This document shows positions 1-7,581 of a stretch of DNA of 11,129 nucleotides, in pieces; the stretch's first letter is position 1, and each line of letters opens with the position of its first letter. Both the position numbers and the translations under genes were made by a program. The notes below the pieces were generated by a model. That model did no database searches. It had not been told where the DNA came from and saw only the letters and a program-made list of their open reading frames with translations. This DNA is from an uncultured Gemmatimonadales bacterium (lineage in GTDB: Bacteria > Gemmatimonadota > Gemmatimonadetes > Longimicrobiales > Gaopeijiaceae). The DNA lies in assembly GCA_937982605.1 (NCBI GenBank), contig CALJLC010000513.1:1-11129 (forward strand). Reading direction: 5' to 3'.

Positions 1-52
1 CCGGCCCACGTCGTATCGTGCGTCGGACGAACCCGGGCCGGAGACGTGAGGG

Positions 53-1180
53 ATGACGAGGAGGCGCAAGGAGCCGAAACGCTCGCGCGGTGAGCGGTGC
101 GGCCACGGTCCAGCGATCGGCGCAGCGGTGGCCGTCGCCTTTGGAGCCCTCCTGGCTCCCGCGCCCACGGTCGCCCAGGACTTCCCCGTCTCCCCTTCCC
201 TCCCCGCCGAGTCGCGCCAGTTCGACTTCTGGGTCGGGGAGTGGGACGTGAACCTCCGCATCCGCCAGGACGACGGGAGCTGGCCGGAGGCGGTCCGGGC
301 CACCGCGCACGTCTATCCGGTCCTCGGGGGCAAGGCGGTGCTCGAGCTCTGGAGCGACGCGCGCGTGCAGGGCATCAAGGGCTACTCGCTGCGCTACTTC
401 GACACGGCACGCGACGAGTGGGTGCTCTGGCTCAACTGGCCGGGCCCGAACCGCTCCGGCTCGTCGAGCCTCGCCGGCTCCTTCCGCCACGGGCGCGGCG
501 AGTTCTTCTCGACGCGGGCCAACCCGGACGGGACCGAGACGATCAGCCGGTACACCTTCTCGGACATCACCCCGACGTCGCTCCGGTGGGACGACGCTTT
601 CTCGAGCGACGGGGGGCGGACGTGGACGAACGGCTGGATCATGGAGTTCACCCGCACGGGCCCGAAGCCGACGCTCGACCCCGCCGGCGGCCCGGCGCAC
701 ACCTTCCACGACGGCGCCCGCTGCGACGACGCGCGCTTCCGCCGCTACGAGTTCCTCTCGGGCCGCCGCGACGGCACGGTCGAGGCGGGGGGCGCGGGCG
801 CGGTCACGATCACCGGGTACCGCGTCCTCGACGGGTGCGCGGTCATGACCTTCGCGGGTCCGGGCAGCGACCCCGAGCGCGCGTGGGGGTTCTCGCTGGT
901 GACCTTCAACAGCTACGCGCAGCGCTACGAGCTGACGACCGTCACCTCGCAGGCGAGCACGCCGGTGCGGGTCTTCTACAGCGAGCCCGTCGACGACGCC
1001 TCGGCATCCGGCGGCACCGGGGCGGGCCCGGCCACGCTCGTCCTCTACGAGCAGGTCGCCGAAGGCGAGCGCCGCGACCGCATGCGCATCGAGCACGGCG
1101 AAGACGGGAGCGTGCTGTGGGCGCACGAAGCCGCGGCCGGCGACGGCTGGCAGCCGGTGTGGGCCGGGCGGGTGCGCTGA
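53..1180 (+). CDS. Secreted DUF1579-like protein with two lipocalin-like halves
   Basis: A 375-aa exported protein of unknown function. The N terminus is basic (about residues 1-20), followed by a hydrophobic Ala-rich segment (21-41) ending in TVAQ, which looks like a Sec signal peptide cut after A41. The mature part opens with FDFWVGEWDV (57-66), a motif typical of DUF1579-like secreted beta-barrel proteins. Residues from about 225 repeat the same plan: YEFLSGRRDG matches FDFWVGEWDV, YRVLDGCAVM matches YPVLGGKAVL, and GFSLVTFNSYAQRYEL matches GYSLRYFDTARDEWVL. The protein therefore looks like an internal duplication. No catalytic motif is visible. The ATG at 53 has only a weak purine stretch upstream, so the start is less certain than the frame. 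It converges with the SnoaL-like gene 38 bp away, so it is probably a single-gene transcript here. The family name is from motif memory, not a search. Confidence 0.85.
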   Translation: MTRRRKEPKRSRGERCGHGPAIGAAVAVAFGALLAPAPTVAQDFPVSPSLPAESRQFDFWVGEWDVNLRIRQDDGSWPEAVRATAHVYPVLGGKAVLELWSDARVQGIKGYSLRYFDTARDEWVLWLNWPGPNRSGSSSLAGSFRHGRGEFFSTRANPDGTETISRYTFSDITPTSLRWDDAFSSDGGRTWTNGWIMEFTRTGPKPTLDPAGGPAHTFHDGARCDDARFRRYEFLSGRRDGTVEAGGAGAVTITGYRVLDGCAVMTFAGPGSDPERAWGFSLVTFNSYAQRYELTTVTSQASTPVRVFYSEPVDDASASGGTGAGPATLVLYEQVAEGERRDRMRIEHGEDGSVLWAHEAAAGDGWQPVWAGRVR

Positions 1181-1188
1181 GCCGCGCC

Positions 1189-1203
1189 GCCCGCTGAGCG
1201 GGC
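1189..1203. terminator. Short GC hairpin in a convergent junction
   Basis: A perfect 6-bp stem (GCCCGC/GCGGGC, 1189-1194 with 1198-1203) around a TGA loop sits in the 38-bp gap between two convergent genes. Neither side has a T tract, so intrinsic termination is only a possibility. Its position is the main support. Confidence 0.35.
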
Positions 1204-1218
1204 CTCGAAGCTCCGACC

Positions 1219-1641
1219 TCAGCCGAGCGGGTCGGCCCCGAGCTGACCGAGGATGTTGAGGTTGTCCCACTCGACCCACATCTCGGCGATGCGTCCGTCT
1301 GCGATGCGCAGGATCGTCAGGAACTCGGTCTCGACCGACCGCCCCGAAGGCGGAAGGGGCCCGAACGGACCCTCCTGCGTTCCCGAGAGCCGCACCCGTG
1401 CGGCGACGTGGTCGTCCTCGGCCACCGTCATGAGGACCGTCTGACGAGCGTCCGGAAAGGTCGTGAAGTCCTGCTCCAGGAAGGCGCGGAGCTCGATCCA
1501 CGACGTCACCGAGAGTCCGGGCGTGGCCCGGCTGTGGCGGCGCACATCGGGGCTCACGAGCGCCTCGAGCGCGTCGAAGTCCCGGTCGTTGAGGGCGGCG
1601 ACGAAGCGCTCGAGCACCGCCCGGGTCTCCTTCTTCTTCAT
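1219..1641 (-). CDS. SnoaL-like (NTF2-fold) protein
   Basis: A 140-aa protein of the SnoaL/polyketide-cyclase-like branch of the NTF2 superfamily, small cone-shaped alpha+beta barrels. Visible features: the N-terminal helix with FVAALNDRDFDALEALVSPD (residues 13-32), His36 in the stretch VRRHSRATPG, the FPDAR segment (62-66), a GxxPPSGRSVETEF strand region (93-107), and the closing ILRIADGRIAEMWVEWDNL (110-128), which is highly typical of this family. Members include aldol-condensing cyclases, but most stand-alone ones in bacteria have no known reaction, so I do not assign one. The start is supported by GGAGG seven bases before the ATG. It lies 55 bp downstream of the lipoprotein gene on the same strand and may be cotranscribed with it. 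No signal peptide is seen, so it is probably cytoplasmic. Confidence 0.88.
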   Translation of the reverse strand: MKKKETRAVLERFVAALNDRDFDALEALVSPDVRRHSRATPGLSVTSWIELRAFLEQDFTTFPDARQTVLMTVAEDDHVAARVRLSGTQEGPFGPLPPSGRSVETEFLTILRIADGRIAEMWVEWDNLNILGQLGADPLG

Positions 1642-1696
1642 GCGTCTTCCTCCGGCTTCGAGGCGACCGCGCGAAGGCGCGGCCGCCCCTCGTCAC

Positions 1697-2242
1697 TCAT
1701 CGCCGCCGGCGCTCCAGCCGCACGACGCCGTCGAAGTCGAGGCGGAGCCCGTCCTCCGACGCGCTGCGAACGTCCAGCTCGCCGGACGCCCCGTCGAAGC
1801 GACCGGTGCCGCCGGACACCTGCAAGGTTCCGAGCACGCTGACCTGGCCGGTGGCCAGGCTCTGCACGAAGACGCCCGCGTTCGGCGAGAGCCACAGCTC
1901 GTCGCCCGACGCGACCGTCCACACCATCTCGTTCTCGAAGGCGGCCACGAAGTAGGGCGGCGCGGGATCGTAGAAGAAGTGCGGCGGGTCGTCGAGCTGC
2001 TGAGGAGGCGCGGGGATGCACGTGGCGCCCGTGCCGGTGAAGGCGCCGAGATGGGTGGACTCGCCCGTCTGCGACGTCGTGAAGTGGAGAACGCACCCGT
2101 CGAGCGGCGTCGGCGGGTCCTCCGCGTTGATCCAGTGTCCGGTCAGATGGAGCCGGAGGGTCGGGCCGAACGGCCCGCCGGGGCAGCCGAGGAGCGTGGC
2201 CAGTACGAACGTGGAAGCGAGTCCTTTGGCGAGTCGAGCCAT
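1697..2242 (-). CDS. Small lipoprotein with THLG and GGTGRF motifs
   Basis: A 181-aa lipoprotein of unknown function. The ATG at 2242 is chosen because it is preceded by AGGAGA at good spacing and starts a typical type II signal peptide: two basic residues, a hydrophobic core, then the lipobox LLGC with Cys20 as the lipidated residue. The frame stays open far upstream, but that part is the antisense shadow of the divergent regulator gene. The mature part has THLG (63-66), a central ASGDELW (111-117) and a C-terminal GGTGRFDGASGELDV (144-158). From memory, this order (THLG, then A-x-GD, then GGTGRF-x-GA-x-G) marks a family of secreted beta-rich proteins found in Bacteroidota and Gemmatimonadota; the function is unknown. 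Cys50 and Cys75 could form a disulfide. It is probably the first gene of a pair with the SnoaL-like gene. Confidence 0.85.
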   Translation of the reverse strand: MARLAKGLASTFVLATLLGCPGGPFGPTLRLHLTGHWINAEDPPTPLDGCVLHFTTSQTGESTHLGAFTGTGATCIPAPPQQLDDPPHFFYDPAPPYFVAAFENEMVWTVASGDELWLSPNAGVFVQSLATGQVSVLGTLQVSGGTGRFDGASGELDVRSASEDGLRLDFDGVVRLERRRR

Positions 2243-2342
2243 GGGGTCTCCTGGGTAGGGATCGGCGGGGCGAAGTCGGCCCCGGATGGCGAACGATCCA
2301 CCGCAGGCGTACCCTGAGCGTCCGACAGGCGTTAGCCGATCG

Positions 2343-2354
2343 ACCTGATCAGGT
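2343..2354. promoter_or_regulatory. 12-bp perfect palindrome overlapping the BTAD gene RBS
   Basis: ACCTGATCAGGT reads the same on both strands. Its right half contributes the AGGT of AGGTGA, which sits six bases before the ATG at 2363 and is the likely Shine-Dalgarno sequence. The palindrome lies in the 120-bp divergent gap between the lipoprotein gene and the regulator gene. It could be an operator, for instance for autoregulation by the regulator, or a small mRNA structure hiding the ribosome-binding site. No clear -35/-10 pair could be placed in this gap. Confidence 0.4.
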
Positions 2355-2362
2355 GACGCACG

Positions 2363-4540
2363 ATGATCACGCTCCATACGCTCGGCCCGGCGCGGGTGCT
2401 CGGAGGCGACGAGCGCCGGGTCCGCCGGCTGCTCGCGCAGCCGAAGCGCTGGGCGCTGCTGGCGTATCTGGCCGTGGAGGGCACGGACGCGGCGGTCCCG
2501 CGCGATCGCGTGCTGGGCGTCTTCTGGCCGGAGGTGGATCAACGACACGCCCGGGGCAGCCTGCGCAACGCGCTGCACTTCCTCCGAGGGGTGGTCGGCG
2601 CCGAGGCCATCGTCTCCGTGGGAGACCAGCTCTCGGTCTCGTCCGAGCGACTCTCGTGCGACGCCGTCTCCCTCCTCCGCGCGACTTCGGACGGAGCAGC
2701 GCTCCTCGAGATGTACCGCGGCGACTTCCTCGAGGGGATCCACGTCGACGAGCCGGAGTTCGAGTACTGGGTCGACGGCGTCCGCTCGTCCGTGCGGGCG
2801 CGGGCGAGCGCGCTGGCGTGGACCGAAGCGGACGGGGCGGCCGAGGCCGGCGCCTGGATCACGGCCGCCCGCTTTGGTCGGCGAGCCGTCGAGCTGGCGG
2901 TCGACATCGAGGCGGCCAGCCAGCGCCTCATCGGCATCCTCGACGGCGCCGGGGACCGAGCCGCGGCGCTCGCGGAGTACGCGCGGCTCGCCTCCGACCT
3001 CGAGGAGCGGTACGGCGTCGCGCCCTCCCCCGAGACGGAGGCGCTCGTTTCCGGAATTCGCGCCCGGACCGACGCGCGCCGACCGGCCGGGACCGCACGG
3101 CCGGAGCACGCGGACCCGAGCCGCGACGAGCCGACGCCGACTCTCGCGGTGCTCCCCTTCCGGATCCTCGGGGGTGACGACGCGGAGCACATCGCCCGGG
3201 GCGTGTCCGAGGATCTCGTCGTGGCGCTGGCCGCGCTCGAAGGGCTTCGCGTCGTGTCCCGGACGTCCGTGGACGCGCTCCTGGACGAGGACGGCGTCGG
3301 CGTGTCGGACCTGCGCGACCGGCTCGGCGCGGAGCTGACCGTCGAGGGCTCCGTCCGCACCGGCGGCGACCGAGTGCGCGTGACCGTGCAGCTCGTCGAA
3401 ACCGCCGGGCACGCGCAGCGCTGGGCCGCCACGTACGACCGGGCGCGGGCGAACGTCTTCGACGTTCAGAGCGACGTCGCGCTCTCGATCGCCCGGGCGC
3501 TGCAGGTGGAGCTGTCGCCCCGCACCCATCGACGGCTCAGGAGCCCGACGACGCGGAACGCGGAGGCGCACGAGCGCTATCTCCGGGCCCGGCGACTCTG
3601 GCAGCAGCGGAGCGCGCCGAGCCTCGACGAGGCGATCGCGCAGCTCGAACGGGCGGTGCAGACGGACCCGGACTTCGCCCTGGGGTGGGTGGGCCTCGCG
3701 GACGCGCATCTCGTGCGGACCTCGTTGGCGGGCGGCGACTCGGCCGCCCAGGTGGCTCGAGCCCGAGCTGCACTCGCGCGAGCGCTGGAGCTCGACCCGG
3801 AGTCGGGCGAGGGGCGGGCCACCCTGGGGACGCTCCGACTCTTCTTCGACGGGGACGTCCAGGGCGCGCTGCGCGAGTACCGCCGGGCGGTGCGGCTGAG
3901 CCCGGGCTACGCCACGGCGCGGCACTGGCTCGGGAACCTGCTCGTGGTCGACGGTCAGGTGGACGAGGGCCTCGCCGAGCTCAGCGTGGCCCGCGAGCTC
4001 GACCCGCTCTCCGCGCTGGTCCACGAGAACGTCGGTCTGGCGCTCTACCACGCGGACCGACTCGAAGCCGCGCGCGTATCCTACGCGCGGGCGATGGAGC
4101 TGGACGCCGGGTACTGGCGCGCGTACTGGTCGGACGGGCTGGCGCTGGCACGACTCGGCGACCCCGACGGCGCCGCGGATCGGATCGTCACCGGGTGGAC
4201 GCTCGGCGGACATCGAACCGGGCCGGACACCGCCCGGGCCGCTCGCGCGGCGCTGCGCGCCGCCGCCCCGGCGGCCGCCGTGGAGCTCAGGACCCGGGCC
4301 GCCCAGGGCGCATCCGATACCGAGCGCACCTCGCGGGTCGCCGAGGCCTTGCTCTTCACGCTGCTCGATCGGCCGGAGGACGCGCTGAGCGCGCTGGAGC
4401 AGGCGTCGGACGAGGGGACCCTGCCCCTCCTCCTGGTTCACGCGCCGTCGCTCGACCCGCTCGCGGGCCGGAGGCGCTTCTCGGCGCTCCTCGACGCGCT
4501 CGGCTACACGCCGGCGCGGTGGCGGGGCCGGGCGGGCTGA
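2363..4540 (+). CDS. SARP/BTAD-type regulator with TolB-like and TPR domains
   Basis: A 725-aa one-component transcriptional regulator, probably cytoplasmic, with no membrane helix seen. Residues 1-95 resemble the winged-helix DNA-binding region of SARP/AfsR-type activators (LHTLGPARVLGG, then RDRVLGVFWPEVDQRHARGSL). Residues about 97-240 form the bacterial transcriptional activation domain (YRGDFLEGIHVDEPEFEYWV, ending DLEERYGVAPSPETEAL). Residues 257-385 match the TolB/FlgO-like domain often attached to such regulators (TLAVLPFRILGG, VSEDLVVALAAL, GLRVVSRTSV, LTVEGSVRTGGDRVRVTVQL). Residues about 400-595 are TPR-like helices (AIAQLERAVQTDPDFALGWVGLADAHL, and RALELDPESGEGRATLGTLR). This fusion is common in Gemmatimonadota. 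The start has AGGTGA six bases upstream. It is divergent from the lipoprotein gene, which is a candidate target along with its own promoter. The effector is unknown. Confidence 0.9.
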   Translation: MITLHTLGPARVLGGDERRVRRLLAQPKRWALLAYLAVEGTDAAVPRDRVLGVFWPEVDQRHARGSLRNALHFLRGVVGAEAIVSVGDQLSVSSERLSCDAVSLLRATSDGAALLEMYRGDFLEGIHVDEPEFEYWVDGVRSSVRARASALAWTEADGAAEAGAWITAARFGRRAVELAVDIEAASQRLIGILDGAGDRAAALAEYARLASDLEERYGVAPSPETEALVSGIRARTDARRPAGTARPEHADPSRDEPTPTLAVLPFRILGGDDAEHIARGVSEDLVVALAALEGLRVVSRTSVDALLDEDGVGVSDLRDRLGAELTVEGSVRTGGDRVRVTVQLVETAGHAQRWAATYDRARANVFDVQSDVALSIARALQVELSPRTHRRLRSPTTRNAEAHERYLRARRLWQQRSAPSLDEAIAQLERAVQTDPDFALGWVGLADAHLVRTSLAGGDSAAQVARARAALARALELDPESGEGRATLGTLRLFFDGDVQGALREYRRAVRLSPGYATARHWLGNLLVVDGQVDEGLAELSVARELDPLSALVHENVGLALYHADRLEAARVSYARAMELDAGYWRAYWSDGLALARLGDPDGAADRIVTGWTLGGHRTGPDTARAARAALRAAAPAAAVELRTRAAQGASDTERTSRVAEALLFTLLDRPEDALSALEQASDEGTLPLLLVHAPSLDPLAGRRRFSALLDALGYTPARWRGRAG

Positions 4541-4549
4541 GGCCCCGCC
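4521..4549. terminator. Hairpin across the stop of the BTAD gene, between convergent genes
   Basis: A perfect 9-bp stem, GGCGGGGCC (4521-4529) with GGCCCCGCC (4541-4549), encloses an 11-base loop that contains the TGA stop. Only 25 bp separate this gene from the end of the convergent permease gene, so the hairpin could serve both directions. There is no T tract. Confidence 0.45.
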
Positions 4550-4565
4550 CGACCCCGGACGCGCC

Positions 4566-7016
4566 CTACTCCTCCCGCAGCACCGTCACCGGGTCCACCC
4601 GGGTCGCCCGTCGGGCGGGCACCCAGCACGCCGCCACCGCCACGGCCGTCAGCACGACCGGACCGAGCAGGAACGACATCGGGTCGCGCGCGTCGACGTT
4701 GTACAGGAGGCTCTCGAGCATGCCGGTCAGCCCCCACGCGCCGGCGATCCCGATCACCAGCCCGACCGCCGCGACCTTGAGGCCTTCGCCGAGGACCAGC
4801 TTCTGGACCATGCCGGCCTGGGCGCCCATCGCCATGCGGATCCCGAGCTCGCGACCGCGCTGCGTTACGGCGTACGACATGACGCCGTACGTGCCGACCG
4901 CGGCGAGGAGGAGCGCCAGCCCGGCGAACGCCGCCAGGAGCGTGGTCAGGAAGCGCGCCCGCGCCATGGCGTCGCCCATGACGTCGACGAAGGGCTGGAG
5001 CCCCGACACCGGAAGGGTCGCGTCCCGTCCCCAGACGATCCGGCGCACGGCCGGCGCCAGCTCGGCGGGGTCCCCGGTCGTGCGGGCCACGAAGTTCACG
5101 GTCCGGCTCGCCCCGCCCTGGAGGAGCGCCTGCGGGTAGTGGAAGTACAGCTCGGTGCCGACCTCGGCGTCGAGCCCGGCGTTCTTGACGTCCTCGACGA
5201 CGCCGACGACCTCGAGGAACGGGTTCGGACCGCCGAAGCCGGGCCGCAGTCGCTTGCCGATGGCGCTCTCGCCGGGCCAGAAGGTCTGCGCCAGGCTCTG
5301 GTTGACCAGCGCAACCGGGACGCCGTTGGCGTCGTCGGACGGCTGGAAGCCCCGCCCCTCCACGATCTCGATCCCCATCGTGGCGAGGTAGTCGTGGGTG
5401 ATCGCCTGGTAGAAGTCGACGTTCTGCGGAGGCGAGTCCTCGGTGGCCACGAAGTTCTCGAACTCGGTGTCGTTGGCGTTCAGCCTGCGCATCGGCGGGA
5501 GGCCGGACATGGCGGCGACGCCCGTGACCCCGGGCTCGGAAGAGAGCTGCTCGATGATGCGCTGCTGGAACTGGAGCTGGTCCTCCCCGTTCGGATAGCT
5601 CGCCGACGGCAGGAAGATCTGGTAGGTGAGGAGCCCATCGGGATCGAAGCCCGGCTCGACGGCGTTCAGCGCGCCGAAGCTCCGCAGCATCAGCCCGGCA
5701 CCCACCGCCAGGATGAGCGCCATCGCCGTCTCGCTCACGACCAGGAGCGAGCGCAGCCGGCGCTGTCCGGCCGACGAAGTCGAGCGCGTGCCGCCGTCGC
5801 GGAGCGAGCGGGCGAGCTCGCTGGTGGCGACGTGGCGCGTCGGCGCGAGGCCGAAGAAGATGCCGGTGGCGAGCGCGATCAGCGTCGTGAAGCCGAGGAC
5901 GGTTCCGTCGAGCCGGACCTCCGAGAGGCGCGGCAGGTCGCCGGGTCCGGCCGCCTGCAGCAGATCGAGCGAGCCGAGCGCGAAGAGCGTGCCCAGCACG
6001 GCCCCGGCCAGCGACAGAACGACGCCCTCCGTCAGGAACTGCCGGAGGAGTCGTCCGTGCCCGGCTCCCATCGCCGCGCGGATCGAGACTTCCTTGTGGC
6101 GATCCTGCGCCCGGGCGAGCAGGAGGTTCGCCACGTTGGCGCACGCGATGAGGAGCACGAAGCCGACCGCGCCGAGCAGGATGAGCAGCGCCGGCCGCAC
6201 GTCGCCGACGATCTCCTCCTGCAGCTCGACGAGGTGAATCGGATGACCCTCGGGCGAGATGTGTCCGTTCTGGATCTCGTCGGGGAAGCGCTGCACGAAG
6301 GCGTTCAGCTCGGTCTCGGCCATCTCGACCGTGGTCCCCTGACTCAGCCGTCCGACGAGGAAGAGGTAGTGCGAGCCGAAGTTGTTGCGGTTCGTCCAGT
6401 CGAGTCGGAGCGGCAGCCAGATCTCCGCCTCGGACTCGTCGATGTCGAAGCCCTCCGGCATCACGCCGATGATGTCGGTCGTGGTACCGTTGACGTCGAC
6501 CGAGCGTCCGACGATCTGCGGATCCCCGCCGAAGGAGCGCTGCCAGAGCTCGTACGAGAGCACCGCGACGTTCGGACCGCCCGGCTGGTCCTCCTGCTCG
6601 CCGAAGTAGCGGCCCATCCGCGGCGCGACCCGGAGTGCCTCGAAGAGCTGCCAGGAGACCGCCGCGGCGTCGACGCGCTCGGGCTGCTCGTCCGCGCCGA
6701 TGCTCACCTGGAAGGTGTTGAACGCCCCGATCTGCTCGAAGGAGCGCATCCCTTCCGAGATCTGCATGTACTCCGGCGGCGAGATCCAGAAGTCGTAGAA
6801 GTCCATCGTCGGGAACGACGACGTGAGCAGGACCAGCTTCTCCGACTCCGGATAGTCGAGCGGCTCCAGGACCACGCCGTTGACGACGCTGAAGATGGCC
6901 GTGTTCGCGCCGATGCCGAGCCCCAGCGTGAGCACCGCGATGACCGTGAAGCCGGGGCGCCGAACCAGCCCCCGTACCGCATGCATGATCTCCTTCGTCC
7001 ACCCGTCCATCGTCAT
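4566..7016 (-). CDS. ADOP-type MacB/FtsX-like ABC transporter permease
   Basis: An 816-aa inner-membrane protein with the layout of the acidobacterial duplicated orphan permeases: two successive units of MacB-like periplasmic domain plus FtsX-like membrane domain. Membrane segments are seen near residues 24-46, 276-298, 328-350, 372-394, 422-444, 687-711, 743-763 and 782-802. The N terminus RRPGFTVIAVLTLGLGIGAN (19-38), the sequence NVANLLLARAQDR (294-306), and the C-terminal end ARRATRVDPVTVLREE are typical. No ATPase gene is nearby, as usual for this group, so substrate and energy source are unknown. The ATG at 7016 overlaps the stop of the upstream padR frame as ATGA; a second ATG at 7010 has GAGGGG at better spacing. 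However, coding signal continues upstream in this frame to about 7200, so the true start may be earlier (see 7017-7199). Confidence 0.9.
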   Translation of the reverse strand: MTMDGWTKEIMHAVRGLVRRPGFTVIAVLTLGLGIGANTAIFSVVNGVVLEPLDYPESEKLVLLTSSFPTMDFYDFWISPPEYMQISEGMRSFEQIGAFNTFQVSIGADEQPERVDAAAVSWQLFEALRVAPRMGRYFGEQEDQPGGPNVAVLSYELWQRSFGGDPQIVGRSVDVNGTTTDIIGVMPEGFDIDESEAEIWLPLRLDWTNRNNFGSHYLFLVGRLSQGTTVEMAETELNAFVQRFPDEIQNGHISPEGHPIHLVELQEEIVGDVRPALLILLGAVGFVLLIACANVANLLLARAQDRHKEVSIRAAMGAGHGRLLRQFLTEGVVLSLAGAVLGTLFALGSLDLLQAAGPGDLPRLSEVRLDGTVLGFTTLIALATGIFFGLAPTRHVATSELARSLRDGGTRSTSSAGQRRLRSLLVVSETAMALILAVGAGLMLRSFGALNAVEPGFDPDGLLTYQIFLPSASYPNGEDQLQFQQRIIEQLSSEPGVTGVAAMSGLPPMRRLNANDTEFENFVATEDSPPQNVDFYQAITHDYLATMGIEIVEGRGFQPSDDANGVPVALVNQSLAQTFWPGESAIGKRLRPGFGGPNPFLEVVGVVEDVKNAGLDAEVGTELYFHYPQALLQGGASRTVNFVARTTGDPAELAPAVRRIVWGRDATLPVSGLQPFVDVMGDAMARARFLTTLLAAFAGLALLLAAVGTYGVMSYAVTQRGRELGIRMAMGAQAGMVQKLVLGEGLKVAAVGLVIGIAGAWGLTGMLESLLYNVDARDPMSFLLGPVVLTAVAVAACWVPARRATRVDPVTVLREE

Positions 7017-7531
7017 CCCCTCGAAACGAAACGTGAATGCGGCCCCGGCGATCCCCATCGCCAGGGAAAAGGTCTCGCCGGCGGCGGCGCCCGAAGCCCG
7101 CACGTCGTCGATGTCGGCGTGCCACTCCTCACGCCAGCGGGCCCGCTCGGCGGCGGGCACCAGCACGCTGACCAGGTACAGCCAGGCGCCCAGTAGCCGG
7201 GACGTCCCGACCCGGCGCCTCCCTCCCCGAGCACGCCTTCGGCGAGCACGCGCTGCGTCTCGGCCAGGCGCTGGCGGGCCAGCTCGGCCAGCCGCTGCCC
7301 GGAGGCGTTCAGCCGGTAGATCCTCCGGCGCCGGCGACCCGCCTCCCTCGCGACGTCGCCGTCCTCCCACTCCGACGCCACCGCCGCCTCGCGCTCCAGC
7401 CGCCGCAGCACCGGATAGACCGTGCCGCTCGGGAGGCCGGTGACCTCCATGATCTGAAATCCGTGCCGACTCCCCGAGGCCAGGGCCTGGAGGATCAGCG
7501 CGGTGGTGTGGGTCAGGCGAAGCGGGGACAT
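7013..7531 (-). CDS. PadR-family transcriptional regulator (C-terminal frame uncertain)
   Basis: A winged-helix repressor of the PadR family. Residues 1-100 are convincing: LTHTTALILQALASGSRHGF (6-25), then the recognition-helix region TGLPSGTVYPVLRRLEREAA (31-50), the wing WEDGDV...RRRRRIYRLNASGQR (55-80), and a final helix LAELARQRLAETQRVLAEG (81-99). The ATG at 7531 is preceded by GGAGGG at good spacing and by a clear promoter. The frame stays open to a TGA at 7013-7015 (172 aa), but from about residue 108 the translation is rich in Cys, Trp and Pro, with poor third-position G/C. The -1 frame looks coding there instead. The functional PadR part is therefore about 7531-7210; the rest may be an overlap, or a result of a one-base loss. 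PadR regulators commonly repress their own operon with the linked transporter, so the permease is the likely target. Confidence 0.82.
   Translation of the reverse strand: MSPLRLTHTTALILQALASGSRHGFQIMEVTGLPSGTVYPVLRRLEREAAVASEWEDGDVAREAGRRRRRIYRLNASGQRLAELARQRLAETQRVLAEGVLGEGGAGSGRPGYWAPGCTWSACWCPPPSGPAGVRSGTPTSTTCGLRAPPPARPFPWRWGSPGPHSRFVSRG
7017..7199 (-). other. Coding-like prefix in the permease frame, overlapping the padR 3' end
   Basis: About 61 codons directly upstream of the assigned permease ATG are open in the same frame, with almost all codons ending in G or C. They translate as a hydrophobic helix followed by VPAAERARWREEWHADIDD, then a second apolar stretch FSLAMGIAGAAFTF just before MTMDGW. 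The RWREEW-type motif resembles small prefix segments that I associate with permeases of this type. No ATG is present; GTG codons at 7166 and 7160 are the nearest usable starts, without a good Shine-Dalgarno sequence. It may be the N terminus of the permease (about 866 aa from 7166), or the C-terminal part of the PadR protein if a base is missing. Confidence 0.6.
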
Positions 7532-7560
7532 GGAGCCCTCCGGTCCGGAGCTAGCTGTCG

Positions 7561-7581
7561 AACTCTATATATCTAACTCTA
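7561..7581. repeat. Direct repeat AACTCTA flanking the padR -10 box
   Basis: AACTCTA occurs at 7561-7567 and again at 7575-7581, a 14-bp period, with the -10 hexamer TATATA lying largely between the copies. On the minus strand each copy reads TAGAGTT. The placement suits an autorepressor site for PadR, but PadR operators are usually inverted repeats, so this is tentative. Confidence 0.4.

Noticed and set aside
1697..4441. A 914-codon minus-strand open frame.
   Set aside because: Only its last 182 codons are real (the lipoprotein). The rest is antisense to the BTAD-TPR gene, is Arg/Pro/Gly-rich, matches no family and crosses the divergent promoter; it is open because of GC-rich codon use.
4504..7125. 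An 873-codon minus-strand frame overlapping the permease in another frame.
   Set aside because: Extremely Arg/Gly-rich translation with no membrane segments; a frame shadow of the permease.
5139..7196. A 685-codon plus-strand open frame opposite the permease.
   Set aside because: It is an acidic/Arg-rich antisense shadow without domains, while the minus strand has a full recognisable ADOP-type permease with proper start, membrane segments and C-terminal motif.
4566..7531. A complete MacB-type ABC export system.
   Set aside because: No ATPase (Walker A/ABC signature) or membrane-fusion protein is encoded in the window; only the duplicated permease is present.
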